Shown in pieces: positions 11,501 through 22,380 of a DNA stretch of 32,182 nt. The DNA comes from Hyphochytrium catenoides. Its lineage: Eukaryota > Sar > Hyphochytriomycetes > Hyphochytriales > Hyphochytriaceae. The notes under the pieces are model-generated. The model was not told the DNA's origin, did no database searches, and worked only from the letters and a program-made list of their open reading frames with translations. Within the stretch, counting starts at the first letter, position 1. Each line of letters opens with the position of its first letter. The DNA lies in NCBI GenBank assembly GCA_900088475.1, contig FLMG01004519.1:1-32182 (forward strand). Reading direction: 5' to 3'. A program made the position numbers and the translations under genes.

Positions 11501-13688
11501 GTCACTTCCTCCGTCAAACCTTTCAGGGAAGATGGCCCCTTTGTTCGGTCCTTCTTCTCAGAATCCTGGAGTACTGTCGCCTGGAACGGAGACATTGAAC
11601 CATATCGACTCTCTTTTCCTTTTGGTCCCCCAGATCCTGACAGCTTGGCTACTTTTATTCTGTCACATATCTGTTGCGCCTCCCCTAACCCAACCACAGC
11701 CCTAAATTCTCCTCCTTCCTTTGTCTCAAAGAGCTCGTACTCTCCAGGGCAAACCTGAGATAGAGAGATGGAGAGATGTTATAAGACTCGGTACAGACAG
11801 AAAGCAATTCGCACCGCAATAGAGGCGCGGACGAAGCTCAAGGGAATATGGCAGGGATGACAGTCTGCATGTAAAGAAGGCTATGGGCAGCAGAGAAGCA
11901 GCAGAGCCTTTAAGCATAGCTTCCATCGTACACATGAGTGTCGGAAGACTTGCACAAGAAGTAGGATTGGAAGACGGCCTAGGATGACGAGAGCGGCCAA
12001 TAATCTCAAGAGCTGACCTCGTCCATAAGACGCTTTAGCTCGAGAGCCCAGTTATAGGCGGCGCGCTTCACTTCGGAGCTTATCTCAATGGCGATCTGTG
12101 AACGGGCAGGCTGAGGATGTAGAAGAGCCTGGAGACACCAACCCGCTCCCTCCTGAGACTGTGACGAATTCTCTCGGTACCTGGGCAGATAACCGACAAA
12201 TGAGCGAAGGAGGAGAACGAGCTTGACAATTTGAGAGTACCAGTGAACATTTTAAGTTTGACGGTCTAGACATGGAGAGGAAATTAAGAGGACGGTACCC
12301 TGACAGAACCCCAGGTAGGCCTCCACCTACTCTAATTAGAAAGAGCGTATCTATACCTAGCAAGAAGCGGGGAGATCATGGCGTCCAGCACATCCCTCAC
12401 AGCATCCTCTGGTGGCCTCTTGGCCCCAACTGCTTGAGCTTCAATTTGGGGGACCACGTGAAGAGAGAGAAAGGAAAATGCCGTGGCACAGCTCTTTCTG
12501 ATCACCTATAAAGAGAGCGAACCCAGCGGTCAGCAGACACGAGAAGGCAAGAGTTAGTGGACTCAGGCGATGGGGCGACTTTCTGACTGGACACCATTAC
12601 TTTGTGCACAAGAGAGCAGAAAGCTAACCCGCATTTGAACAAGCAAGATGATTGCTGAAAGCAAGCTGAGTTCTCTCTACCTCCTCCTGGTCCCCAACTC
12701 TGCGATGCAAGTATTCGAGGAGACGGTCCAAACACGAAGAGAGGGAGGTGGCCTGCTTCTCTATTAAAAATGATAGGACCTCGACAAACTCTTTACGAGT
12801 GGAGACTTTAGCTGAGTCCTTTAGATGTACATTGAGGTTAGAGGATGTTCTGGATTTCCACTCGGGAATAGGAAAGAGTAGAGACTAGATGGAGGACGTG
12901 GATTGTGCCGCGTGAAAAGTCAGAGAAGAGATAGTAATGGGACCTAAAATAACCCTGAGAGGAAGAGGAAGCCTTAGGTGCACAAGAGGACTGGAAGTGG
13001 GACGTTTTGGGAATCCAGCAGGACGGAAGTGGTATGAGCAGGCACTGTTACCTTCTTCTGCAGCAGCAACTTGACGAAAGGAGCCACTTCTTGAGGCTGG
13101 AGCTGCTTGATGAGCTTTCTATATATTAAGAAAGTAAGTGTCCCATGCTCTGGACGTGAATATAGCCACAAGGGCGAGGACAACATCCACAAGAGATTAG
13201 AAAAGGATGGCAAAAAGCAGAATGCTGCTACCTGAGAGCAATTGCGGCTTGGCCAAGCGTGTCCCTGTCCTCTAAACGTTGCAAGTGAAGTTGAATTCGA
13301 AGATTCCGCTCTTCTTGGCTTTGTCTTGAGGCAGCAAGAGGGTTCTTGGCTTAATGTCAGGGCGAGGCGGAGTCAGAGTCAGGCTAGCCTTGAGAGCTTT
13401 AAGCTTTACTAACCTCGTGTGAAAAGATGTCGCCGAGGGGAGGCTGACCGAAGGGGAGACCGCACCTCGCTGGACGGAGAAAGGGGCATCACTTTCTGTG
13501 TGCTGGAGGCACTTCGCAGTCGTTTGCCTATGTTTGTCGTAGGACCGAGGGTTAAGCCTATCATTACTGTATGGGGTCCAAGGAGCCAAGGTACCAGGAG
13601 AGGCAGGGGGTGTTGAGTCATCCCCTGTAACATCTTCAAGGCTGTCAATGGAGCCGTACAGAGACCGAGGCCGGTTTCGCGGCAGCAT
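8572..13688 (-). CDS. TORTIFOLIA1/SPIRAL2-like TOG/HEAT-repeat microtubule-associated protein
   Basis: SPIRAL2-family proteins bind microtubules, especially minus ends, through an N-terminal HEAT/TOG array. Exons in reading order: 13688-13414, 13324-13232, 13118-13052, about 12884-12681, 12505-12357, 12180-12018, 11880-11815, 11754-10924 and 10641-8572, giving about 1305 residues with matching phases. The HEAT part opens with LEDRDTLGQAAIALRKLIKQ and continues QLQPQEVAPFVKLLLQKK, the family's first repeat (x-DRDT-x). A later helix VIRKSCATAFSFLSLHVVPQ and the pair WRQRKGALEMLRRLV / SSPVRVAAAWLEESL match later family repeats. Residues about 660-1170 are charged and disordered. The last 120 residues match the TORTIFOLIA C-terminal helical domain (SGKVEKAYALVLRDQ, then LLGALLKETGP). 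A Cys-rich stretch at 11215-11290 is odd and may hide a 54-bp intron. The exon 4 acceptor (12884 or 12860) and exon 7 are uncertain. Confidence 0.8.
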
Positions 13689-14491
13689 CCTGGCCACAAG
13701 CAGCCCAGAACCCAACGCAGGCCTACCAGGTGCGAGGGCTATCACGTCACCCCTCTCCGGTCTCTTCCTCTACTCCCTTTCACCTCTACGGGCGGTTCGC
13801 CAATTCAGCGCTACTTCTGAGCTCTCCGCGAGCCCTCAAGTTCCATAGCGGCGCTGTTCTTAGCTTAAAAATCGAGATGCGACTGACCTTCTCGATTGCC
13901 GGTGGGCGGGTGCGGCAGCAGGAGCGTGAGATCTGACGAGCTGACGCCAAGGTTGAAGCTAAATCTCAACCTTTCTTTCTGTCTGTTACTGTACCTCTGC
14001 CCTTAGAGAGGTTAACGGCCAATTGCGAAAGGACACCCCAAGACCAGAGAATGGGTGCGGGGCACATTGTTGACGAAGCCTAACAGAGAAGTAACCACAG
14101 CTTCATGCCTCATGAGCGATGGCGAAGGATGCTCTTGGAAGATTTCCCTGCGTGCCGTCCTATAACCATCCTCTTCTTTGATCTCGGCGATGGCTTGGCC
14201 TCTAGAAGAAACTCTGTGGGCTTAACTCAGAGTGTTGAGGAAGTGGTAACAACAAGACCACATCTCATAGTCTTACTGCTCCTTTAGAAGACTGCTTGGT
14301 CCTCTTCCTCCGCAGTCACGCGCATAGGCAGCTGAGTCTGAGTCTGAGTCAACGTTGACGATTTACAAGGGACAGAAAAACGTATCGTGCTCATTGGCGT
14401 ATCTCATAATCTTTCTTGGGTCCTCTAGGTGCAAGAAGTAGTCTTTCAGTTTAAGGGCCCCAGTTTACACTTTACCCGGAGGCAATTTGTC
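13689..14491. other. Intergenic stretch: upstream of the SPIRAL2-like gene and downstream of the Nudix gene
   Basis: About 800 bases with no coding segment I can support. They should hold the SPIRAL2-like promoter, since its first ATG is at 13688, and the end of the Nudix transcript. The only structure seen is a short TCTGAG hexamer run at 14332-14350. Open frames here are short and lack codon structure or splice-compatible continuations. Confidence 0.5.
14332..14350. repeat. Three copies of the hexamer TCTGAG (imperfect ends)
   Basis: A short direct repeat of period 6 in otherwise unstructured intergenic sequence. No function is visible. Confidence 0.6.
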
Positions 14492-14497
14492 TTTATT
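14492..14497 (-). terminator. Likely polyadenylation signal of the Nudix gene
   Basis: Read on the minus strand this is AATAAA, about 81 bases after the Nudix stop codon at 14580-14578. Confidence 0.5.
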
Positions 14498-14577
14498 TTA
14501 GCGGTCCAACAGGCGCTCATAGCGGAGCCCCCACCATAAATAGTATGCTAGGCTTGAGAAGACGACAAGCCACAAGG

Positions 14578-16256
14578 TCACTTCCCATCGGCCACTGTCT
14601 TCTTTGACTTCTTCAGGATGTCCTTCACAAACCTGTACAACCGTCAGTCTCTAAGATTTAGGTTATTGGGAAGCCAAGCGCCATACCTGTTTAAGATGTA
14701 GGCAGTTAATCCCCAGACGACATGATGGGCGCCCCTAAAAACTGGGGCACTGTCTTCGCTATATACCCAGTGATTAAGGTCCACTAGCGTCCTGCATAGT
14801 GACATAGAAGAGCGGGGGGATGGGGCCCATCAGGAAATGCGAGATTTTCTCTAGCATCAATTATACTCCCACCGTAAAGGAACTGTGAACCATTCGTCGA
14901 CTTCATCTTTGTTGATGCTGATCTTCAGTTCATTTAGCTCACCAAGGAAGCCGACAACTGGAGTGACTGCTATGCCGGTCAAGGACGTCAGTTCAGTCCA
15001 GTCGCACCTGGCGTCCTCAACTCGGTTAAAAAGTCTCTTTCACAGGAGGTGAGCGGGTTAGAGCGACGGCTACCTTAGGATGCCAAGAACGTCCACTGAG
15101 TCGGCCGGTATGCCAGTCTCCTCCTCCAGCTCTCGCAAGCATGTCTGGATGATAAAGCTATCTTGTTCTCGATCAACCATTCCTCCCGGAAAGCACACCT
15201 CAGACTTGTGCTTCCTGACCTGGTGACGGGGAGTGTGCGCTGAGTTGCCCATGTGAACCGATGCGGAAGATGCAGCAGAGACAAAGAAAGGAAGAAACAG
15301 CGTAGAGGATTGTAAGAGGAACGAACATACCTTTTCAGAACGCTTGGTGAAGAAGACAGCTGGCTCACCATTATAGAAGCATAATGGTAACAGGACGGAA
15401 GCTCGCTGATCCACGGCATTGGTCACTTGTCGCGGCATTCGATTTAGCCTATACTTGATTATCTGCAGATGTTCTGGAGAGAAGCAGACTGTCTCGTCTT
15501 CATTCTTCTGGTCTGCAGACTCTGCGATGCAAGAGGGTCAGCTTTAGACAACTAGAACCTGAAATCTGTAAGCGGTACATACTATTGAGCTTGTGAGCCC
15601 TCCAGGGCTTTAGAGTGGCCTCGAGCTCCTTGAACTTCCCCTCTGCCATAAGTTCGGCGCAACGCTTTAGAGTTTGGTCCCTGTAGGCCCACTCAGCGCT
15701 GATCGTTCGTTACATCTCGCTGGAGGATATTACCATCGTAGTTACCTGTGCCGCAATGCTGAAGCCAGAGCAGGTGCAGTAAAGTTCTGCACTAGGAAGT
15801 CCAAGTCGACATCGGGATCTCTCGATAGCGGTACTAGGAACACATTTAGCTCTGAAGCTCCATCACGTCTCGCATCTACGACAAGAGAAATAAGGTTCAG
15901 ACCACCGATGCTGCAGCAACCTGTACCAAGGATAACCCCATACCATTCTCCACCAAGGGCCCGGGGGGCACCGCGGGAGGAGGATTCACCCCAGAGAAGG
16001 ACCCTGGCGCTGCTGACTGTCCTTCTTTGGCTATCTTCTTTGAGTTCGCTGCCTGTCCTTCTTTGGCTATCTTCTTTGAGTTCCCCTCGTGTTTCTGCCA
16101 AGCAGGGCTGGCTGAAGCTACCGAACCACTGCTATGAAAGAAGCGGAGACTCTGGCTGGTCCGCAGCTGTTTAAGACTTCTCCAAACACGCCTGTCCCAA
16201 CATGTGAGGCTCGATATATATTTTGTCGTTGAGCGGAGGCCTTGACCACGTCTCAT
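14578..16256 (-). CDS. Nudix hydrolase, coenzyme A diphosphatase type (NUDT7/NUDT8/PCD1-like), probably mitochondrial
   Basis: This family splits CoA and acyl-CoA into phosphopantetheine and 3',5'-ADP. Eight exons in reading order: 16256-15927, 15786-15746, 15680-15583, 15521-15331, 15219-15074, 15007-14873, 14791-14687 and 14632-14578, giving about 366 residues with matching phases. The CoA-specific signature precedes the Nudix box: FFTKRSEK across the exon junction, then HKSEVCFPGG. The box itself is complete, with the glycine pair, the first Glu, and RELEEETGI. Downstream come ITPVVG-like AVTPVVGFLGEL and KDEVDEWFTVPL, then FRGAHHVVWGLTAYIL, all typical of the family. The N-terminus (MRRGQGLRSTTKYISSL, Arg/Ser-rich with no early acids) suggests mitochondrial import, as in NUDT8. 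The C-terminus shows no SKL-type peroxisomal signal. The acceptor of exon 2 could lie further upstream (to about 15846). Confidence 0.88.
16018..16083. repeat. Two identical 30-bp copies, period 36, in Nudix exon 1
   Basis: Copies at 16018-16047 and 16054-16083 are identical and separated by six bases. On the minus strand they encode a duplicated NSKKIAKEGQ decapeptide in the low-complexity region between the presequence and the catalytic domain. The period is a multiple of three, so the duplication is in frame. The perfect identity suggests a recent event. Confidence 0.85.
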
Positions 16257-16494
16257 CCTAATTTCTCACTAAGAAAGCCTGGCGCTATCAATCCATGCAC
16301 TGTTACTAGGGGTGGAGGAGACGCGGACGTGAAGGCAGGGCCATCACCTCTGATAATATTGGACAGGGCCTTCGAAGACCTTTTGGCTTGTATGGCAATA
16401 TCATGAAGCGTGTTATCAGATCCAGAAGAACCGCATCCCCTTGAAGGTCCGCAGCAGAGACAAGAAAACTCCAATTACTCTGCCTCCTGCCCAT

Positions 16495-19150
16495 AGAAAA
16501 TCAATGACGTAACGCCTGCCAATCCTCCCCTGTTCTGTTCTCTTTGTCTGCTGATTGATGATCGTCGTAACAACAACCGATACGAGCCGCTAACGGATTA
16601 CTTCGCAGAGATCAGTAGGCGTACTGTACTCTGTAAACAAAAGCAAGAAAGGCCTTTATGGTTGTCTGCTGCTATTTGTCAGGTGGTCCATCATGCTTCA
16701 AGCATCGAGCAGTCCAGGTATCTGATGATCTGATGAGGAGTGATGAGAGGGGACATGGGACGGCAGCTTGCAGACTTGAAGAAGATGGCACCTACTACCT
16801 AGCAGTATAAGTGCGTCATCTCTTTTCCCGGTTGTAAGCCAAGTGTGCTAGCTTGCGCAAAGAGGACTGAAGGAAGAGAGGAAGACTTGGCTTCAGCTGC
16901 TTACATCATTCTAGTTGTTAGAATAGTGAAGAGAATCTTCATGAGTGGCGATCTCTCTTCATCCTGAGGAGATTGGGGCTGCCAGAAGTTAGGATCACTT
17001 CCTCAGCCTGTGATACGACTAAAAGAGTAGGTCTGTTTGTACCAAACAAGGTACTTGGCGCTAAGGATGGCGGCGGTAAGATCGACGTAGCGCTTCTTCT
17101 TTGCAAGTTGTTATTGACAGTGTTCTATGCCGTCTAGAGCGATAGCGTTTACGTTGCAGTGGATGGCTATCGGAGGCTCTTTGACATAATAGATCAGCAA
17201 TGGATAGAGGATACACTATCAGATGATGGTATGCACCACCTACTAGTATACCGCTAAGAATTCTGTTCTTTGCTAGCGCTGTCGAGACCTCTTCCTATCT
17301 AACTTCCGAGGTTCTGGCTATAAGATGTAGAGTTACCGTCTGGCATGGAGATAGCAGCAGAGGATACAGAGGACGATCAAGGTAGTCGGTCGCATCTGTA
17401 AAACAGAAATGTATAGCTGTTGACTTCATATGCCCATTACATGCTCAACAGAGACCATTCCCGGTCATCCCAGTGCTGTGCCTACTCCCGCATGGCAAGA
17501 TCTAGCGCTGGAACAGTTTGTCCGGGAAGCAGGAATTGGAGGGCACCATTAATGTCGGTTTCTCGCTATATATTATCAGCTATGGAAAAAGGGCAGCCAC
17601 ATCGTCTGTTCGCGGTAGCTCACGGCCATAGAACCCCCAGCGCAGCAGAAGAAGAAGAACGGCCCTTGTCAAGTGCCAGAGGCTTCTCATGTCTACCAGC
17701 TGTGGGCCTTTCCAGGCTTGCAACCCTTATTTCAAGAGCACGAACGTACAAATTCTTATTTCGATGACCAGACTTCAGCTCCAAAATTTAGCGACAAACA
17801 ACAATCGCTTTGTTTCAGTCTTTGAAGACTGGCTAGTCAAGGAGGGGACGCAGACGTCTCACTTATCGTAAACTCCACACTGTACGGTTAAGTTATGGAT
17901 CAACACGAGAGCGAAGTCGTAGTCTATCTAACAACCAGCTCTAGAGCAGATTATCAAATTGATAACAACGGGTTTAACGTGGCGGTCATGGCGTATCCCT
18001 GCCATGCCCGTCATCTTCTCAAGAGGAGGCAGATGGAACTGGACTTGGGCGATCCCGGATGGGGTCAATAGTTAATAGGTCGTCGTTGGTCCTCTTGTTG
18101 GTCATCCTCTAAATCCTTATCTTATACCGCCTCTAACTTTCCAAGCGTTCGGACAAACATGCTCTACATAACATGACTCAACTTCCAACAGTCTCGTGGA
18201 AGGTAAGTAGCTGGCAAAGGAGCTGGTGAACGCAAGAACGACTCCAAGAACGAGAAGGAGGATGAAGATGATCCCTGTAGCAGATGAGTGCGCTGATGAA
18301 GCGTGTCATTTGTCATGGTGCTCTGTACAGGTAGAAGTATCAAAGAAGCAAGCGATGGAAGAGGTTCGCGGAGATGATGGACCAAACGCACAAAAGAGCA
18401 TATCATAGCCGGTACCGGCTACTAGCGTCCAGAGAAAATGTTGGAAGTCCCTTGGAAGGATCTAACGTGAGTGTCTTACTACGCCACCCATGTTATGTCT
18501 TTGGGTAAGGTATAGATCGTCAGATGAGGCGGATGGCGGGGAGTATTATTGTCAATTTTTGAACGAGCGATGGGGATGACTTGGAAATACACTACTGAAC
18601 GCGACTACTATAGGAGCTTGTTATTTCCTTTATTTGAGAATTGATGCCATTGAAATATCTCCATATGTTTAGCACTTCAAGTAATTACCTCAACTTGAAA
18701 GCAGGCACGACGAAATGGACATTCTCTGGATGCATCGCTTACATCAAACAAGCTTTCTGTTCGGTCGTTCCTTTTCTTCCTTTGAACACACCGACGGTCT
18801 CCCAAAGATATTCCTCCAACCTGACTATCGCACTGACGCTTCAGGGTCTCTTTCCTCAAACCTTAACCCCCCATCTAACAGTTATGCCGAAGATCAGGAG
18901 GAAGCCTTCGCCTCTTCGATGCTCTGTCCTCTTCTCCTCAGCAGCAGCGGCGGCAGCAGCAGCGGCGAAGGAAGGACACAGAGAAGAAAGGGAGGAGGAC
19001 GGTCACTGAAGACCTAAGATGACTGTTGGCCAGGGCGTCGGGGGAGCTCTCAGCGAACCTTCGGAATCAGAGGCAGGTCCAGGGGCTGTTTAGCAGTTTA
19101 TAAAGAGCAACAACAGTTCACCAGCTCATCAGAGCTTCAGGGAGAGTGTG
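16495..19150. other. Gene-poor interval of about 2.7 kb between divergent genes
   Basis: I find no domain, no tRNA or snRNA, and no chain of splice-compatible exons. A 100-codon frame from an ATG at 18715 to 19017 and an overlapping frame from 18644 both cross an AGC-rich triplet run near 18939-18967. Neither shows recognisable sequence. The bases just upstream of the Nudix start (16474-16253) contain an open frame whose TGA overlaps the Nudix ATG. It has no ATG of its own and is most likely 5' leader. The interval should hold the Nudix promoter and distal upstream sequence of the WW-like gene. Confidence 0.45.
18939..18967. repeat. Short AGC/GGC triplet-rich run
   Basis: Interrupted AGC and GGC triplets lie within gene-poor sequence. 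They generate poly-Ala or poly-Ser in the frames that cross them, which makes those frames look longer than chance. Confidence 0.6.
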
Positions 19151-19340
19151 CTACGCGGCAGAGGCAGGTCTTTCTTTTCCCAATGTACCACTCTTCTGCA
19201 CTTGCTTCTTCAGTCTCGTAGGGCCGCAGAGGTTTATCTTTCGCACACCACTAGCATCTGCCTCCCAATAGTCAGAACTGGAGGTAAATTGTAAGGGTCG
19301 CTGGGTGAGACTGCGTGGGCTTATAGACTTCTTCCTTAAG

Positions 19341-20662
19341 ATGATGCCAGCCAGCATCCTCCGCTATCGGTGAGTGCTCAAATCAGCCGACTGGCGCCTA
19401 TAAAGAACGAGACTAACGGCCGTCACTCTATCCTCTATCTTTGTTGTGGTTACAGTCACCCATACCTGGCGAATTGGGCCATCTGTATAGACACAGAGAA
19501 GGAGCTGCGATACTTTTGTGAGATGTCTACTGGCTTTTGCTCACAAGTTGACCCAATGTCTGCACTCTCACAAGACGCCGTTCCCGTGCACCTAAAAGCG
19601 TTAGCACCCTCGAGAGGAGTTTTCCTGGATGGTTGTCGAGGAAGAAGCAGGAGTCTTTCCCCATTAAGAAAGAGGTCCATGCGTCACACATATGGACGAA
19701 TAGATTGCATGCCAGACATCTCCCATTTGGTCAGGCCATCAGCAAGCCCAGAGTCTCCTGCTTCAACTTCAGCAGAGCAGGCAGTTCTTATAGTCGAAAA
19801 GGAATACGAAGAGCGACAGACTGAGCCCGAGATATGCCAAGAGGTGGCCAAGCAGGAAGCACCGTCGAGGGAGGAGCCAGTTCAAACAGAGAATCTCAAC
19901 CCTGCTTCAGACGATGACTCGACCGTCTCATGTGATGGCAGTTTTGAAGACTCTGCCGCTGTCCCAACAATGGCTCCCGGCTTAGTGCGAAATGAGCGGA
20001 GCACAAGGCCGCATGGAAGGGAAAGCCGGCCTTCTGCAGTAAGAGAGCCATCCAACAGGAAAGCTTCAAGGTCAGGGCCAAAGAAAGCTGTCCAACGGTC
20101 AGAAGCAGGATCGCGATGGGTGAAAGTTGAGAAGACGAAGCCTGTCAGTACTCAGCCTTCAGAAAGTCTTAAAGCAGGGGACCATGCCGCCTCCTCTTCT
20201 TCTATAGAGCCAGCGATAACAAAGGTTTGGCAGGTGAAGGGGAATTATCAGGACGGTGTGCTGCGGGTCGAGCGCTCGGAGGTGCCTGCAAACAAGCTCA
20301 AGACGCTGGAGACGATGAGGGCAAAGGAAGATATATCCGTACAGGGATCAGAGCATTCTAGGGCCACGAAGACAGATATCAATGCGAGGCCTAGAGACAG
20401 AGTGCAGAGAAGAAAAGCTTCGGAAGGAGAGAATAATGACGATGCCGACAGGCAGGCATCTCAAAGGAGGGCAAGGGGAGACAGGTTCCAAGGGAGAAAA
20501 CAGCACTCTGACCATCGTCGAATCCTGAGCGAAAGGAATGCCTCTGACATTAAAAGCAACAGACGGCCGCACCGACCGGGAAAGCACCAGGAGAAGCTCA
20601 GCTGGAAGCCGAAGTCGGACACTAACAGGAAGCCCATGCCTCCTGAAGCGCGAGCAGCTTAG
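19341..20662 (+). CDS. Basic, largely disordered protein with an N-terminal degenerate WW-like motif
   Basis: Two exons, 19341-19369 and 19456-20662, joined by an 86-bp intron (GTGAGT...TTACAG), give about 411 residues. The start ATGATG is in good context. After splicing the N-terminus reads MMPASILRYRHPYLANW. The segment starting at that Trp has WW-domain spacing: W, an Asp five residues on, a Tyr-Phe pair at 12-13, then STG and VDP. The second signature Trp is replaced by Gln. The remaining 350 residues are rich in Arg, Ser, Glu and Lys with no predicted fold, and the C-terminal third is strongly basic with many RR/KR pairs. A nuclear or nucleic-acid-associated adaptor is a guess from composition. 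I do not recognise the family. Confidence 0.62.
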
Positions 20663-21440
20663 CCAGTAGAACGGTAGAGCAATATATATGTGGACGACAC
20701 GTTGAGGACAAGCGGCCAGAACGAGTCGAAGAAGTATCGCTCGTAGGTCCACGACCTTCCCCTCGCTGTTAGTTCTCCTTTCCGTCTCTGGCCTACTCGC
20801 AGATAGAGCAGCAGAGCTTACTGTAAGCCTAAGATAATAATAGAGGTATTTGCACTGTAATAAAGCTTAGCCATTCTGATTATTGGAGGGAATGGGTGAA
20901 AAGAAAGTTTGGCGGGAAGCAAGGACGGAAGAAGAACTGGACGACTTTGCGAGGATGAGGAAGAGGATCTTCTCAGCAGAAGATCATCAGTAGTTCTTGC
21001 TCACAGCTCAAGCAGATAGAGCTCTGCTGATCCTTTAGTCGCAGGAGTCGAATTATGCCTGCTCCCTGGCATAGGATATACTGGCCTTCCTGCAGCTTGG
21101 TGGTCTACTCTCTGAGGATCTAGCTCCAGCTGCCACCTTGCTCGCATCTTTCATTCGTCGTTAGTCGAAGTGGTCTCTGTCCTGAAGAAAAGAGGAGCTG
21201 GGATGTACGCTACCGGTTAAGTGCCTTGGAGAGATTGCAAGGCTTTATAATAAGTCTAGTTTAGAAGGAGCGGGCGAAGAGCCTAATAAGGCTTTTCCAG
21301 CCCCAGGGAAGCCGGCAACTGCGATAGCCAGAAGTGGAAAATCGAGTGAAGGCCGGTCTGGTTGGGTGCTCGAGCTCTTGCCCCGCGTCTCAGCTTAGGC
21401 TTCTGCGCCGCGGATGAGGCACTCATAGGTTGATACACCG
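20663..21440. other. Intergenic stretch: 3' end of the WW-like gene and FAN1 promoter
   Basis: About 780 bases with no supported gene. Apart from the AATAAA at 20859 nothing stands out. FAN1 begins at the ATG at 21441, so its promoter and 5' leader must lie here. Confidence 0.45.
20859..20864 (+). terminator. Likely polyadenylation signal of the WW-like gene
   Basis: AATAAA about 200 bases after the stop at 20662, in AT-rich sequence. It is the only consensus signal seen before the FAN1 gene. Confidence 0.4.
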
Positions 21441-22303
21441 ATGGAGATCATCGATGTAGACGCTGATGAGAGCGACTGGCTCCCTGAGCCGGGCAAAGAA
21501 AAAGAGGAGGCTCAGGACAGGATGACAAAGGACCTGCGGAGTGGATCCAGCAGTCATCGTGCTCCAACTCCTCAATTGAACGGCTTCACTACCCCCAGAG
21601 AAAGCCGTAAACGAGGCCGCAGAGGAGACCAAGAGAGACACACCTTTGGGGCCAGAGGAAAGAGGCCATCGCCTTCTCCGACTAGTAGTAACGGCGAGAC
21701 TCCGCCCCCAAACCTAGGGCCCCGCACAATTGACTCCTTCTTTCAGAGCAAGTCGCCAGCGCTCTCTCCGGCCGAGGAGAAGCAAAGGTAATGCTGGCAT
21801 AGCTTAGCCATCAATCAATCCTAACTCGGTCTACCGGTCTTACATGGGTGTCGAGGTCGCTTTTCTCTTCACGTTGTCCTTGTAACTCTTGATACCCTCT
21901 ATGTAGCTGCATTGCGGTGTCGCCATCCTACGCTCTTCTTCCGGGCTCCTATCTCTTCCCGGTCCCTTGACTTCTGCTGCTATTAAAAGCTCTATGCTCA
22001 GATCCTCATGCTTCTCGCTTTTATATTCCCCTTTCCTTTCTCCCTTCTGATTCTATAGGTTGGTAGAGAAGCTGCCGAAATGGGGAGCTCTGGTCCAATC
22101 GCCCTGCGCCACTCGGTCCTTTGAAAAGTCGCTGGAACCAGTGCGATATAGGCGCGCCTTCCATCTGAACTACAGGTCATCGCTAGGAGGATTCAATCGT
22201 CGACCTCCAGGTGATAAAGCACTGCGACTGTTGTCTCTTGCTGATTTTGAAGGAACCTGTGTTCACTCTATTCTCCGCTTCTCTCCATTTCTATCTCTCT
22301 CTT

Positions 22304-22380
<77 letters not shown>

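Noticed and set aside
11884-11978. Alternative exon in the SPIRAL2-like gene (LPTLMCTMEAMLKGSAASLL) that looks like a HEAT helix
   Set aside because: It cannot be entered in the right phase from exon 6 without a 39-bp intron and a different donor. The pyrimidine tract ending CCCATAG at 11881 fits an intron end, so I used exon 11880-11815. This remains uncertain.
18644-19017. Two overlapping frames of about 100-120 codons
   Set aside because: Both cross a triplet repeat that lengthens frames by chance, show no domain and have no polyadenylation signal that I could assign.
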